From contig JALUTQ010000003.1 of NCBI GenBank assembly GCA_032718865.1, positions 712,001 through 776,000 on the forward strand: a stretch of 64,000 nucleotides of DNA, in the 5' to 3' direction. Below the pieces are notes generated by a model, which was not told the origin of the DNA, searched no databases, and saw nothing but the letters and a program-made list of their open reading frames with translations. This document shows positions 22,301 through 33,278 of this stretch, piece by piece; positions within the stretch are counted from its first letter, which is position 1; each line of letters starts with the position of its first letter. The stretch is from Tilletia caries. Taxonomy: Eukaryota; Basidiomycota; Exobasidiomycetes; Tilletiales; Tilletiaceae. The position numbers and the translations under genes are program-made.

Positions 22301-24800
22301 AAGGCCACATCGCTCATCTTTGCCTCCGGCACGGTCTCGGAGTTGCCGAAAGGGAGTAGCGGCTGCTTGGTTTCCACGCAAGGCTCGCAGAGATCTTCTT
22401 CCGCGATGATCCTGGCGAAGGCCTGCGGGCTAGGCCGGCTAGGGCGTGCGAACGCTGGGTTGGAAGCGAGGATTCGGAGCGCATGGTAGCTCAAGTGCCC
22501 CATTCGCTGGTGCCACTTAGCTGCCTCGTCCAAGTCTCGGTCCGTGATGGCGACGTGGGCCGCGGCCATGGCTGGTCCCATACGCCTTGCCGAGCCCTTG
22601 ACGTCGATGTACTTCACAGGCTGGGTCCGAAGCATCACGAAGGGTGCTCCTGTGCCTGGCTCGGTGAAGATTTCCACCCGCTCTCCCTTTGGGCTGACGA
22701 GTTCCGCTCCAGTTCGCGCGAACTTGACGGTCCAACCGTCCTCGGCGAGACGCTGGACCGAGAGGAGATTGGTGGTGAAACTGGGCACTACGAGGACGGT
22801 CTTGAGGACCACGTTTTTGGCCTCCGTGCCGCCGTCGCCGAACATTGACGCGATGCAGGCTCCTCGGCGCTCGATATTGGCCTTGGTTCCGTCCGCGATG
22901 TGGACTACTGCCCCCGTGGCGGCCTTGACGCGGACTGGGAGGAGCTCGGACCTGGGCGTCATATGATGAGTAGCGCCGGAGTCCAGGATCCACTTGATCG
23001 CGTTCTTGGGGATGTGAGCCTCGCTGAAACTGTCGAGGTCCTCGTCGGTCCAGTCTGGGTGTGAGACTGCAGCCTTGGAAGCGATGGCGATGGAGCTGTG
23101 GGCCATCATGGCCACGGCCGCGTTGGCTTCGTTGTCCGTATCGCCGACGGGTCCGGTGGCGAGCCGGGCGAAGAAGACTTCCCCGTTTGCGTCCATGACT
23201 TCGTAGATGTCGCCCTCAACATCGGATCCGGACTCCTCTTGTTCCTCCACTTCTCCGGACTGGGCCACCTTGGCGCTCGGGTGCTTGGGATCGACCAGAC
23301 CGGCATCGATTTCGCGCTTCCTCTGAGCGCAGTCCTCCTGCTTGTGGCCCCACTTGTGGCAATGGCGACATTCCCCATTGAAGTATCCTGGCTGTCCCTT
23401 GTTGGCCGAGTTCCGAATGACATGGAACTTGCGGACTTGTCCTTGATTCTCGCCCGCGGCCCAGTTAGCGGTCGGCCGGGACAAGAGCGACAGTCGCTTT
23501 GGGGCCTGGGACCGATCGAGTGAGGCGGCGGCCTCTTGCTGGAGGAGGAACGAGAGTGCCGCGTCGAACGTGTAGGCGGTTCCAGACTGCCGGAAGGCGC
23601 GGACAGCGACTCGGTGGGTATCCATGCGGGGCTGAAGACCACGCAGGAGGTACATAACCTGGTCGTCTGCCGAGAGCGGCGAGTTGATTGCTCCCAGCTT
23701 GATGAAGTTCGTCCGCAACCTCTCCGCGTATGGGCGCACGCCTTCGTTCGATTCCTGCCTTTCGGCAATCACGTCCTCAAAGATCGTCGCCTTATCGACG
23801 CCGTCGCCGCGGCGCATCACGAGCACCAGGTCCCTCCACAGAACACTGCCCCGGTATTCGCCTGTCGACTGTCGCGAGACGACGTAGCCGCGGCATTCGG
23901 CGGAGACGGAACCGGCCACGAGTCCTCCGATCTCCAAGTCGAGGCGGACGTCGTAGCCTTCGGTCTCCTTGTCCGGGTCGTCCTCGACGTATCCGCGACC
24001 ATGCTCGATACCCTCGAGTATCTCGGTGGCGCCTTGGATCGGGGCGAGGATGCTGATGATCTCGGACACCCAGTCCATGTAATTGCCGTGGGTGAGTTTG
24101 TTGAGGACGCGGGAGGGTGCCGACTGGCTGATCTTGCGCTGCCATTCTTTCTTGCCAGCGTTTCCCTTGCCGAAGTCCTTGCTCGTGTCGCCACGGTGGG
24201 CGGTATCGAACGAGCGAGCGATGCGGTCCTTACGGAGAGCCAGCCACTGCTCCGACAACATCTGGTCGGTCTTCTCCGCGATCAGGACGTCGGAGGCGCC
24301 GGGGTTCTCCTTCTCGACGACGGAGAGGCACGCCGTCCAGAGTTCGGCCTTGAGTTGGCGAACCTCGTCGCTGGTCTCGTCACTGGCCCGACGCGAGGCC
24401 TCGATGCGCTCGGCGGCCGAGACGTGGGGATCGAGGTGGCGGAAAGCGACGACGTTCTCGTCCTTGTTCCTCGAGGCCTTGGGGGTGATGGGCACGAGGA
24501 ACCCGGAAACACCGCGGGCGGTGGGCGTAGCCTGGACGGGCGTCTGGAGGGGGCGGTGGAAAACGCTCGCCTTCGGGCCAGGGCGAAGGGCCTCTGGAGT
24601 GAACGGCGAGGCGGCCAATCCGCCACCGAAGGGGGGGTACCGCCGATGGTCGACATCGTGCGGTTGGCCTTGAGCTCGGCGAGCTCGGCTTCGAATCGGT
24701 CGAAGCGGCGATTGTTGGACGTGGTCGAGGCTTCGACCGCGGCCAGGACCTTCTCCAGGTCGGACTTGTTGTTGGTGGGGGGGTGGTCGACTCGGCCATG
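19384..24800 (-). pseudogene. copia gag-pol polyprotein with homopolymer frameshifts
   Basis: Reading leftward: Gag with a CCHC knuckle (CRHCHKWGHKQEDC, 23330-23371); aspartic protease WILDSGATHHM (22961-22994); integrase HHCC zinc region (HQRMGHLSYH ... CEPCVETKQ, about 22360-22520) and core; reverse transcriptase with LYVDDV (about 20348-20366); RNase H with FCDADHA and TESEYVAMSEA (about 19690-19880). The frame is open in two long pieces (to about 22030, and 21680-19384). It is broken at four G-runs on the plus strand: 24777-24783, 24631-24637, 22026-22034 and 21676-21682. All four are homopolymers, so either sequencing error or slippage mutation would explain them. Everything else needed for activity seems present. 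Confidence 0.88.
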
Positions 24801-24846
24801 CTCGAGTCCTGGAGGTTTGGAGTAGAGGGAGAGATCTGGGAAGAGA

Positions 24847-24861
24847 GATGCGGAGCTACCA
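24847..24861 (-). other. Primer-binding site of the copia element
   Basis: Directly inside the 5' LTR the minus strand reads TGGTAGCTCCGCATC. TGG at the first position pairs with the CCA end of a tRNA. The rest does not look like the initiator-tRNA site common in copia elements; I cannot name the primer tRNA. Confidence 0.6.
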
Positions 24862-25256
24862 TGTTAGCTTTTTGATGGATATTGCTAACGAACCAAGAGA
24901 GATCGGCTTCCCGTTCTACACCTCTACTTGCTCACAATCTGAAGGAAATTCCTAGATGGTAAACTTGGAGTGGTGAATTGACGGTAGAGAAGCAGAAGAG
25001 GAATACAGAGGGAAGACAGAAAAGGGCCTCCTTATATACGTTCTACATTCTCCCTGATTGCTGTGAGATGGAAGATAAGTACCCTTTGTCGGTGGTGAGT
25101 ATGGGCTGACAGACGGGAGCAAATGCCTTGTGCCGGTGCTGTCACAAGGGATGTTGAGGTCGAGGTGGGTTGGGAGAAAGGGAGGCGAAGGTGATGGGCG
25201 TATGACCCAGTGGCGTACTCGCTGGTTTCGCCGAGTTGTCGGACCGATTTCTAACA
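24862..25256 (-). repeat. 5' LTR of the copia element
   Basis: 395 bp, same sequence as the left LTR except for one extra T in a short T-run near its plus-strand start. Confidence 0.93.
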
Positions 25257-25261
25257 GGGCC
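25257..25261. repeat. Target-site duplication GGGCC, right
   Basis: Second copy of the 5-bp duplication; see 18930-18934. Confidence 0.9.
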
Positions 25262-25446
25262 GACGAGCCGACATCCAAGGCAGGCGTGACTTCCACATGC
25301 AAGGCACAGAACAAAGCGGCTGTGTGCCTCGAAGCCCAAGCGCCAAGCGGAGCTCCCACCCCCGACGCTCCCAGCCTTGATAACATTCATGTCTAGACTG
25401 ATGTATGTACGAAGAAGTGTTTCCATTTGCCTTATAGGAAGCATCA

Positions 25447-26896
25447 TCACGATTTCCAACCAGCCAGTCTCCGGATATCAGAGGTGGCCAAAACTTCGCC
25501 TACAGAGATCGGCGCCTCCCTCGCTTCCACCTGAGCCGTCACCGAAAGCCCGATCCGCTGCTCTTGCGCCTCGCCCGCAATAGCGGCGCAAACTGCCTTG
25601 GCCACCGTATCGATGTGGAGGGGTGGGAGCGTGAGCAGGTCGGCGAGTGGCTGGACTCCTTCTGGACCCAAGGACCGGATGAGAGAGGCTGGAGTGGGAA
25701 TCCGTAGGCCGAAGGGTAGTCTGGACGCTGACGACGATTGTCTTTGAGATGATAGAGGGTCGTCGTTTCCGGGGACAGATGTCGATGATGCCGGCTCCAG
25801 TCTGGCATGTATGGAGGCAGAAAGGTCGAGCAGTGCCGCAGGGAACGTCGAGAGCGGCCGCGTTTGCGGGTGATACATCAGCCCAGGCCGGACATAAAAG
25901 GGTCGGATGACAGGCTCCTTCGCCGCCGCGGTCGCCAGGGAGGATAACGAAGTCGAAGAGGAGGAGGAAGATGCATTGAGCGAGTCAAGTGCGAGTCGGG
26001 CAAGCTCGTACTCGGCCTCCCGCTTCGTCTTGATGTATCGTTCCGACACGATGGGTCTGAAGATGTCTTCGGCGGAGATGTAGACGAACGGAGCGGATGT
26101 CGAAGTAGGTGTTGAGGTAAGGGGGCATGTACCAGTGCGCGATTCGATGAAAGCCCGGGCTACGCTCAAAGCTATTCGATACGTAATATGGATAGAATTA
26201 TCAGCATGTCGTGATGGATAGAATGCTTGCGTATGCCTGAGCGGCGACGGCAATGGCAGTGAGAACGGCTGGGAAATGTACGCACCCGAATCGCGGTTCA
26301 TGACCTCATACGATAGCTTGCCCGCCGACTCATTCAGAGGATTGCCCGACCCAAACCCCCATCCCTTCAGCAGCCCTTGAAGCAAGCCACCACCAGCGCC
26401 AGACTCCTGGGCCCCTCCCGCAGTTCGTGACCGGCCGCCCTTGTAATCCGACTCGAGCAAGATGCCAATGGTATGAACCACAGCCGTGCATGAGCGCAGC
26501 TCGTCTGCGTACGTCTCCGGCCGGAGCGCATCAGCGCTTTGCCAGCGAATGAGCGGAGAGGTAGACCAGCCCGGACGATGGCCGGCGGGAGTGGTGAAGG
26601 GCCGACCCGACGGGCTGGAGTCCAGACGAAGCGAAGGTGATTCAGCAGAGCTCCCGCGCAGTGCAGCTTCAATTCGGGCTGGCCTCAGTACGAAATGAAC
26701 TCACCTGATACTGACGACCTCCCACCCTCGAGCAACGGCCTGCTTGACGATAGCAGAGCCTGTTCGTAGGTATCCAGTTCAAGACATGGGACTCCTTAGC
26801 CACCGGACGTTACGCTTCGTCATATCATGGAGCCCATCTGAGCTGCTCACCGAGGAAACCAGAGCCGCCGACAACGAATATTCTTTGGTGCGCCAT
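25447..26896 (-). CDS. COQ11: COQ11-like mitochondrial NAD(P)-binding protein (atypical short-chain dehydrogenase)
   Basis: Four exons (26851-26896, 26705-26759, 26286-26683, 25447-26171) with consistent phases give about 407 residues. The N-terminus is a Rossmann entry with the nucleotide-binding motif VVGGSGFLG, split by intron 1, then AIVKQAVARGWEVVSI. Further on are VHTIGILLES, VYISAEDIFRPIVSERYIKT with KREAE, and FYVRPGLMYHP. These match the YLR290C/Coq11 family, linked to coenzyme Q biosynthesis complexes in mitochondria. A Ser/Thr-rich insert at about residues 240-320 is unusual. The gene points away from the ABC transporter gene (462 bp between starts) and its 3' end lies about 190 bases from the copia insertion. 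The short first exon was fixed by reading back from GGSGFLG. Confidence 0.75.
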
Positions 26897-27357
26897 CACT
26901 GAAGTAGACACCTGTCTGCGCGCGTTGTACGAGAAAGAAAGCGACTTGCTATTGACGTGTGTATGTCTGTGGAAGGTCGTTGCTGATGAGAAGATCTGTG
27001 GTCAGCGAAGGGTTGAGGGGATCGAGAAGAGTACAAAGGGAGCGAACAAAGGGAGAACCAAAGCATGCAGGGGTGAAGATCTGAGTTCTGACGGCTCTAC
27101 AGTCTACCTACATACAGTATCTGACCGCTGACCTCCATATGCAAGGCGCTGAAACACCTTCTGGATTCGAAAATCGAGAGGCCTCGGCCGTCGGCCCTCG
27201 ATTGAAACGGACATCCCGTCGACTGGGCAAGTTGCTGGGTGCTGACGTTCTCTTTCCCTCCTGTAACTTCCAATCCAATCTCTAACCCTCCCTTTCCCCT
27301 ATCTTTCCCACCCAAGGGCCAAACCCCAGGATCTAGACAGCACCCTAGACAAAAACG
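26897..27357. promoter_or_regulatory. Shared divergent promoter region, COQ11-like / ABC transporter
   Basis: 461 bases between two divergent start codons. The 100 bases before the transporter ATG are pyrimidine-rich (CTCTTTCCCTCC, CCCTTTCCCC), typical of fungal leaders. I see no clear TATA box. Confidence 0.5.
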
Positions 27358-30300
27358 ATGGACGGAATTGCATATCTCCGCTCCGACAATTGGAGCTTTG
27401 CTTCCGATCAGGTGTCCTTCGCCATCCAAATGCAAGACGAGGACGATGACCCGTCTGCGCGACGCGCCAATACATTCGAATTCTACAATACGATCCTCAC
27501 CTTCGCGGTCACCGGAGCGGTTCTGATTTATCTGCTGCAATCCGCAGTTCGCGGGCTCGGACGAAAAATCGAACTTCGGCATGGAAGCCACGGTATTAGC
27601 CATGATGCGGTAGACAGCGCCGCGGCCGAGACAGTTGAAGGGGACGACATCATGGCGGCTTCAGTCCACCCAATTCTCAGCGAACCGGTCATGGAAGACA
27701 AGTACAACGGCGAAATACGTTGGAGTCGGAATCTCCTGCTGCTCTGGGTCATTATCTCGCTCGTATTGGCCTTGGCCACCTTCGTCGAGCTTCAAAGACG
27801 CAAAGCACCCTTCTTCACGATTCTTTCGCTCGAAGCCGACTCGCTCCTTTGGTTCTCGGTTCTGGCCTTTCTTCTCACGCCTCTACGAACGCAGGGCCGA
27901 TGGCCGCATATTCTTCAGCTAAATGTGCTGTTGACTGCATCCCTCATCACACACGGTGTCCGAGTCGTCACACCACCTCCGCTGTCGTGGGATGAGCAAC
28001 ACGACGTACCAATACAACTGCCTGCCGTCTTTGAGGGCAAAGTCTTGTGGCTTCAGGCAACAGCGACTATCATCACCTTGTTGGCCTGGATCACGAATGG
28101 GCTGACGCCCTCCGGTCCTCTTCGAGTCGTGCCCTCGCCAAATCCAGGAACGGTTCCTACGGTCAGAGTTCTTAAAGACCAGAGCAGCGGCGCTTCGATG
28201 ATCGGCTTTCTTTTCTTTTCTTACTGCTTTCCGGTCATCAAGGCATCCTACATGAAGGCGCAGTTAGGCGTGGACGATGTGCCTCATGTTCCCGACTCGT
28301 TCCGGGCATCCGAGTTGAACACGCAAACACAGCTGGCTTTTGCTCGCTTCGCCGCTAGCGACAAAAAGAATGGCGTGGAAACCAATCGGACCAAAACCTG
28401 GCGCGCATTCAGGTTAATACAAGTCCTAGTCTGGACGAACAGGACACTTGTTGCCGCCATTATTGTGTCGACCGCCCTCGCAGCTGCGTCCTCCTACATT
28501 CCTTGGGTGCTCCTTTGGCTCGTCATCTCTGCCATTGAGCGTTCCGAAAAGAACAAGGAGTCCACCGCCATCGCCGTCCGGCAGAACATCGTCTATGCGG
28601 TCATATTCGCCGTTGGCCAAATCGCGTCCTCTTGGGTACTCAATCACGCCTGGGGAATGTCTGCCACGCTGTTGAAGAGCCGATTCAGATCTCAGCTTTC
28701 GGTACTACTTCTCAACAAGTCGTTGCGAAGGAAAGACACCACAACTGTCAAGGACAAGGGGACGGACGGAGAGGGAGCAGATTCGAACGAGTCAGGTGGC
28801 AAGGGAAAGGAGGGCGACGAAGAGTCTGGCGACGATTCCCCCGCCCAATTTGCCACGAAAAGCAAGATCATTTCAATCCAAACGGTGGACATTCAGCGCG
28901 TCGAGGAGCTCAGTTTGCACATCTTCTCCCTCATAGGCTGTCCAACAGAGCTGGTTGTTGGTGGCATCCTCGCCTACCGCATCCTCGGCATCTCAGTCGT
29001 GATCGGCCTCGCCACAAGCTTGCTCACAGCCCCCATCGTGTACCTGATCACATCTCGGATCGAGAAGGTGCAGGAAAAGCTGATGGCAGCCCGAGACAGC
29101 CGGTCATCTGCTATGAACGAGAGCTTCCAGGCCATCCGAATGATCAAGTTCTCGAGCTGGGAACGCCGCGTCACGGAACGGATCATGAAAGCTCGTCGGG
29201 CCGAGTTGAAGCAACAGAGATCAGTGAGTGAGATTATGTATCCGCTGCACGATCGCTGAGAAGCTGAGCTAGCTGACACTGTGTTTCTACAGCAATATCT
29301 TCTCGATGCATGCTCAGAGTTTCTCTTCTTCCTCTCCCCTATGCTCGTCATTGTTACCGCATTCACGTGCTACACAGTCGTTTTCCACCAGAAGTTGACT
29401 CCCTCCACAGCTTTCACATCCCTCTCCGTGTTACAGGAGCTTCGATGGGCAATTACGCAGCTTCCAGACACGCTCTCATCCGCCATCCAATCCTGGACAT
29501 CGCTCAAGCGGATCGCCTCGTATTTGGACTGTCCTGAGGTCGACGTACCCGAGTCGGTCGACCTGACCTCGGCGCATGCTCTTGCCGCCGACGGCGAGAT
29601 CCAACTGCAGAATGCCACGATAGGATGGCCTGTTGTCGTGTTGTCGCAAAGCTCACAAGCCGGCTCTGTGGCTCCAGCCTTCCGCCTGCGAGACGTTTCG
29701 GTCCAGTTCACACCGAGGCAGTTAAATCTGATTTGCGGAAAGCTGGGTGAGTGATGGCTGTACCCGGCGTTCGAACGGAGACGATGACGCTTACAAGTTT
29801 CGATTTGCGCGAGATAGGAAGCGGAAAATCATTGATGCTTCAAGGACTTCTGGGCGAAGCTGACCTACTGGCGGGTAGCCTCAAATGCCCTCGTTCCATC
29901 CCCAATGCGGTCGAACAATCAGGCGATCCGCGGATCTACGCACGCGGAGAATGGATTTCGCCGTCGCTCACAGCTTACGTGCCTCAAAGTGCTTTCTTGA
30001 CGAACGCCAGTCTCCGCGACAATATCCTTTTTGGACTGCCCATGATTCGTAAGCGGTACGAGGCCGTTCTAGAAGCTTGCGCGCTGCTCCCGGATCTTGC
30101 GATGTTTGAGGACGCAGATATGGTCGAGATAGGAGAGGGCGGAATAGGACTGAGTGGAGGACAAAAGGCTCGCGTCTCGCTGGCCAGGGCTGTCTATTCG
30201 CGCGCCCAAACTCTTCTGCTCGACGATGTGAGTTCTCAAGTATGGCTTCAAGCTCTTACATGAAAATTGACTATTGACACGCGACGCGTCCTTCGATTAC

Positions 30301-33095
30301 AGATCCTAAGTGCTGTAGATGCTCATACCGCCTCCCATATCCATAAGCAACTCCTGCAAGGGCCCTTGCTTAAAGACCGTACCGTCCTGCTGGTATCCCA
30401 TCAAATTCAGCTCCTAGCTCCTTCGGCTGCTAAAGTGGTGCTGCTGGACAATGGTGTGGTCAAGTACCAAGGCCAGGCGTCCGGCGAGTCCATGAACAAG
30501 GTTCACGGCTGTTCAGCTGTTCTTGAACTCACTTCTCTCTCTTTTTTCTTCCTGCTCCTACAGACTTTCTCCATTCCAAACACTACCGCGGACTTCTTGG
30601 TGACGACAAAGAGGAAAAGGACGCTCATGACAAGAGAGGGGATGGTACGTCTGAATCGGCAGGCAAGGACAAGGAAGCGGGAGCCGCCGCTGCGAATGGC
30701 AAGGCAGCCGCTAAGGACGTCGCTCCCAGGACAACTGCACCTCGCAAACTGGTGGAGGACGAAGGTCGGAATGTCGGTGCAATCGGTCTCCAAACGTGGA
30801 AGCGATACCTGCAAATGGCCGGCAGATACAGGGTCATCTTCCTCGTCATCGCCATAATCATCCCCTCCATCTGGACGCTCGTTAGCTCATGGTGGCTCCG
30901 CGCCTTCTCTGCAGATGCGAAGAATGACAAGGACACTTCGCACTCGATCGTCTACTGGATGGGGATCTACACGGCTCTTGTCATGATGGAGTGCGTGTTG
31001 CACTTTGTGAAGTGGCTCGCTGCCTATACTGCATCCCTGCATGTGAGTCAGGTCATCTTCGAGGCTGCGCTCAACGCGGTGTTCCGGGCGCCTATGCGCT
31101 TCCACGATACGGTTCCTCGTGGGCGGCTGCTCATACGATTCATGAATGACCAGGAGGTGAGTAGTGATACATCTCCAACGATCCTGATTTATCATTCTTT
31201 GAGTGATCTCAAATGCGTTATCACGTCGCTGTTTTCAGGAGGTCGACTCTTCGCTTGCGTCCAACTTCGTCGTCTTCATGGACGAATCGCTTACGGTTGT
31301 CTTCGCCATCGTCGCGGTCTGCGTTGGTGGCGCTCCCTACTTCCTGGTAGTTGTTGCGATAATGGCCCCACTATACTACTGGGTGAGTGACGAAGCTCCG
31401 ACTATTAATTACTCTTCCTTGCTGATCTTTTCGGTGCCATGCCTGATCCGGCCCTTGTAGACTGCGAAAGTATTCGCCGGTGCTGCACGAGACCTCCGTC
31501 GACTACAGCAGACCGCGAAGAGTCCAGTCGTTCAAACGTTCGCCGATGTCGTCAACGGTGTTGCGGTCGTGCGAGCTTTCGGAGCATCGGCTACAACTCT
31601 CAGTTCCTTCTTCGTCCAGCTGGACAACAGTCTGCGCTACGCCTTCTTCGACCAGCAATGCAGTCGGTGGCTCAGTGTGCTGTACGCAGTCGCGACGGCC
31701 GTGCTGTATTTCTGTGCCACGGCACTCATCATGATCTCAGGCGCCGACTCGGCCGTGGCTGCGTTTGCGCTGTCCTTTTTACTTCAAATTGGGCCTCAAC
31801 TGTTCTACGCCGTTTCAAGCTACTCAGAGAATGAGTCCAAGGGCGTTGCAATCGAGCGACTCGTGGAGTACGCTGATCTAGAACCAGAAGCTGCGCTCAT
31901 CGTCGAGCCTCGGCCGCCGGCATCGTGGCCTCACTCCGGTCAAGTTACGTTCGAGAACCTACGCCTCCGATACGCCCCGGACCTGCCTGAGGTGCTCAAG
32001 GGGGTTTCGTTCGACATTTCGGCTGGTCAGAAGGTTGGCATCGTGGGACCGACAGGGTGCGGGTAAGTATCCCAAGTTTGGCTTAACAATGTCGCTTAGT
32101 TGTGACTGACTTACTTTGATTTCTTATAGGAAAAGCACAACTGTGACTTCCCTTTTCAGGCTTGTGGACAATTTCTCGGGCGGACGGGTTCTGATCGATG
32201 GCATTGGTGAGCGTCGATCTGCTGGTACGCATGAAGATCAAGTAGCTGAACATACACTCTTTTTGCGAGCACCAGACATCTCCAAAATCGGTCTTGAGGA
32301 CCTGCGATCGCGTCTAATGATCGTTCCCCAGGTGCGTGGCCTGACAGGAACTTTGACGTCCATCCTATCTGTGCGAGCTAACCAGCTAGCTGTCGAGACG
32401 ATCAGGACCCCGTCATCCTCAGCGGTTCTCTGCGCGATTCGATTGACATATTTCAAGAGCACACGGACGAGGACATCATAGCGGCGCTGAAGAAGGTCCA
32501 CCTGATCGGATCTCCCGATCCTAACTCCTCGTTACTCTCTCAAGTGGTTGCTCCAGAGAGCAATGAGCAGGGTGACCAGAACGTGGTAATGTTTTGTTGG
32601 CATGGCATGCTTGAAGCGAAGTAAAGGAACGCTGATCGTTTCTCTTGCCTCACGCAGAATATGTTCGAAGATCTCAGCTACAACATCGCAGAAGGCGGGA
32701 CTAGCTTGTCTAACGGTCAGCGGCAGCTTCTCTGTATGGCCCGAGCCCTACTTGGCCGTGCAAAAGTTGTGATCTTTGACGAGGCCTCGAGCTCGGTCGA
32801 CGTGGACGCCGACGACCTCATCACGGCGACGCTACAAGAGGAGTTCTCCGACTGCACCGTCATCACGATTGCGCACCGGCTGCGGACAATCATGCATTCC
32901 GATCGGGTGGTGGTGATGGACAAGGGAACGGTCTCCGAGTTTGCGAGCCCTGTGCAGCTCTTGGAGCAGCCCGAGTCGCACTTTTACAAACTGTGTGCGG
33001 CGAGCGGGAAGGCGGAGTTTGAGAAGTTGCGGGAGATGGCTGCTTTCTCGAGTATATCTTCGTCTTCGAAGACGCTTTCAACATCACCTAAATAA
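27358..33095 (+). CDS. ABCC-type (MRP/Ycf1-Ybt1-like) ABC transporter
   Basis: Eleven exons: 27358-29223, 29293-29746, 29818-30227, 30303-about 30500, about 30564-31156, 31239-31382, 31461-32062, 32130-32206, 32276-32331, 32406-32585, 32658-33095. It has an N-terminal membrane block (about five segments, residues 40-250) before the first core membrane domain, as in vacuolar ABCC pumps. NBD1 has Walker A GSGKSL split by an intron, signature LSGGQKARVSLARA and LLLDD followed by ILSAVDAHT; Asp in place of the catalytic Glu is normal for ABCC NBD1. NBD2 has GPTGCGKST, signature LSNGQRQLLCMARALL and VIFDEASSSVD with the catalytic Glu. It probably exports conjugated organic anions or metabolites into the vacuole. 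The exon 4/5 junction is one base out of phase, so either I misplaced a splice site or a base is missing. Confidence 0.85.
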
Positions 33096-33278
33096 GATCA
33101 TTTCTTCACGAACTTGTAGCGTTGCAACTCAAGTTAGACGGGTATACTTGATCGATGTTCGTGATTGTAAAATGTGGCAGAGGGTAAGGCAGGGAAGGAG
33201 TTGAAAACGAGAGCAAGGACACCGTGGGAAATAAAACAGACGCAGACCGTCTTTAAAGAAGGCCTTCTTATTCTGATC

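Larger units (their letters stand above)
18935..25256 (-). mobile_element. Ty1/copia LTR retrotransposon, full length, minus strand
   Basis: Two LTRs (18935-19328 and 24862-25256) bound a coding interior in copia order: gag, protease, integrase, reverse transcriptase, RNase H. A GGGCC target duplication proves a single intact insertion. The primer-binding site follows the 5' LTR (right side) and a G-rich polypurine tract precedes the 3' LTR (left side). The LTRs differ by one T in a T-run as far as I could compare, so insertion was recent. It landed about 80 bases upstream of the helicase ATG, between that gene and the COQ11-like gene. Confidence 0.93.
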
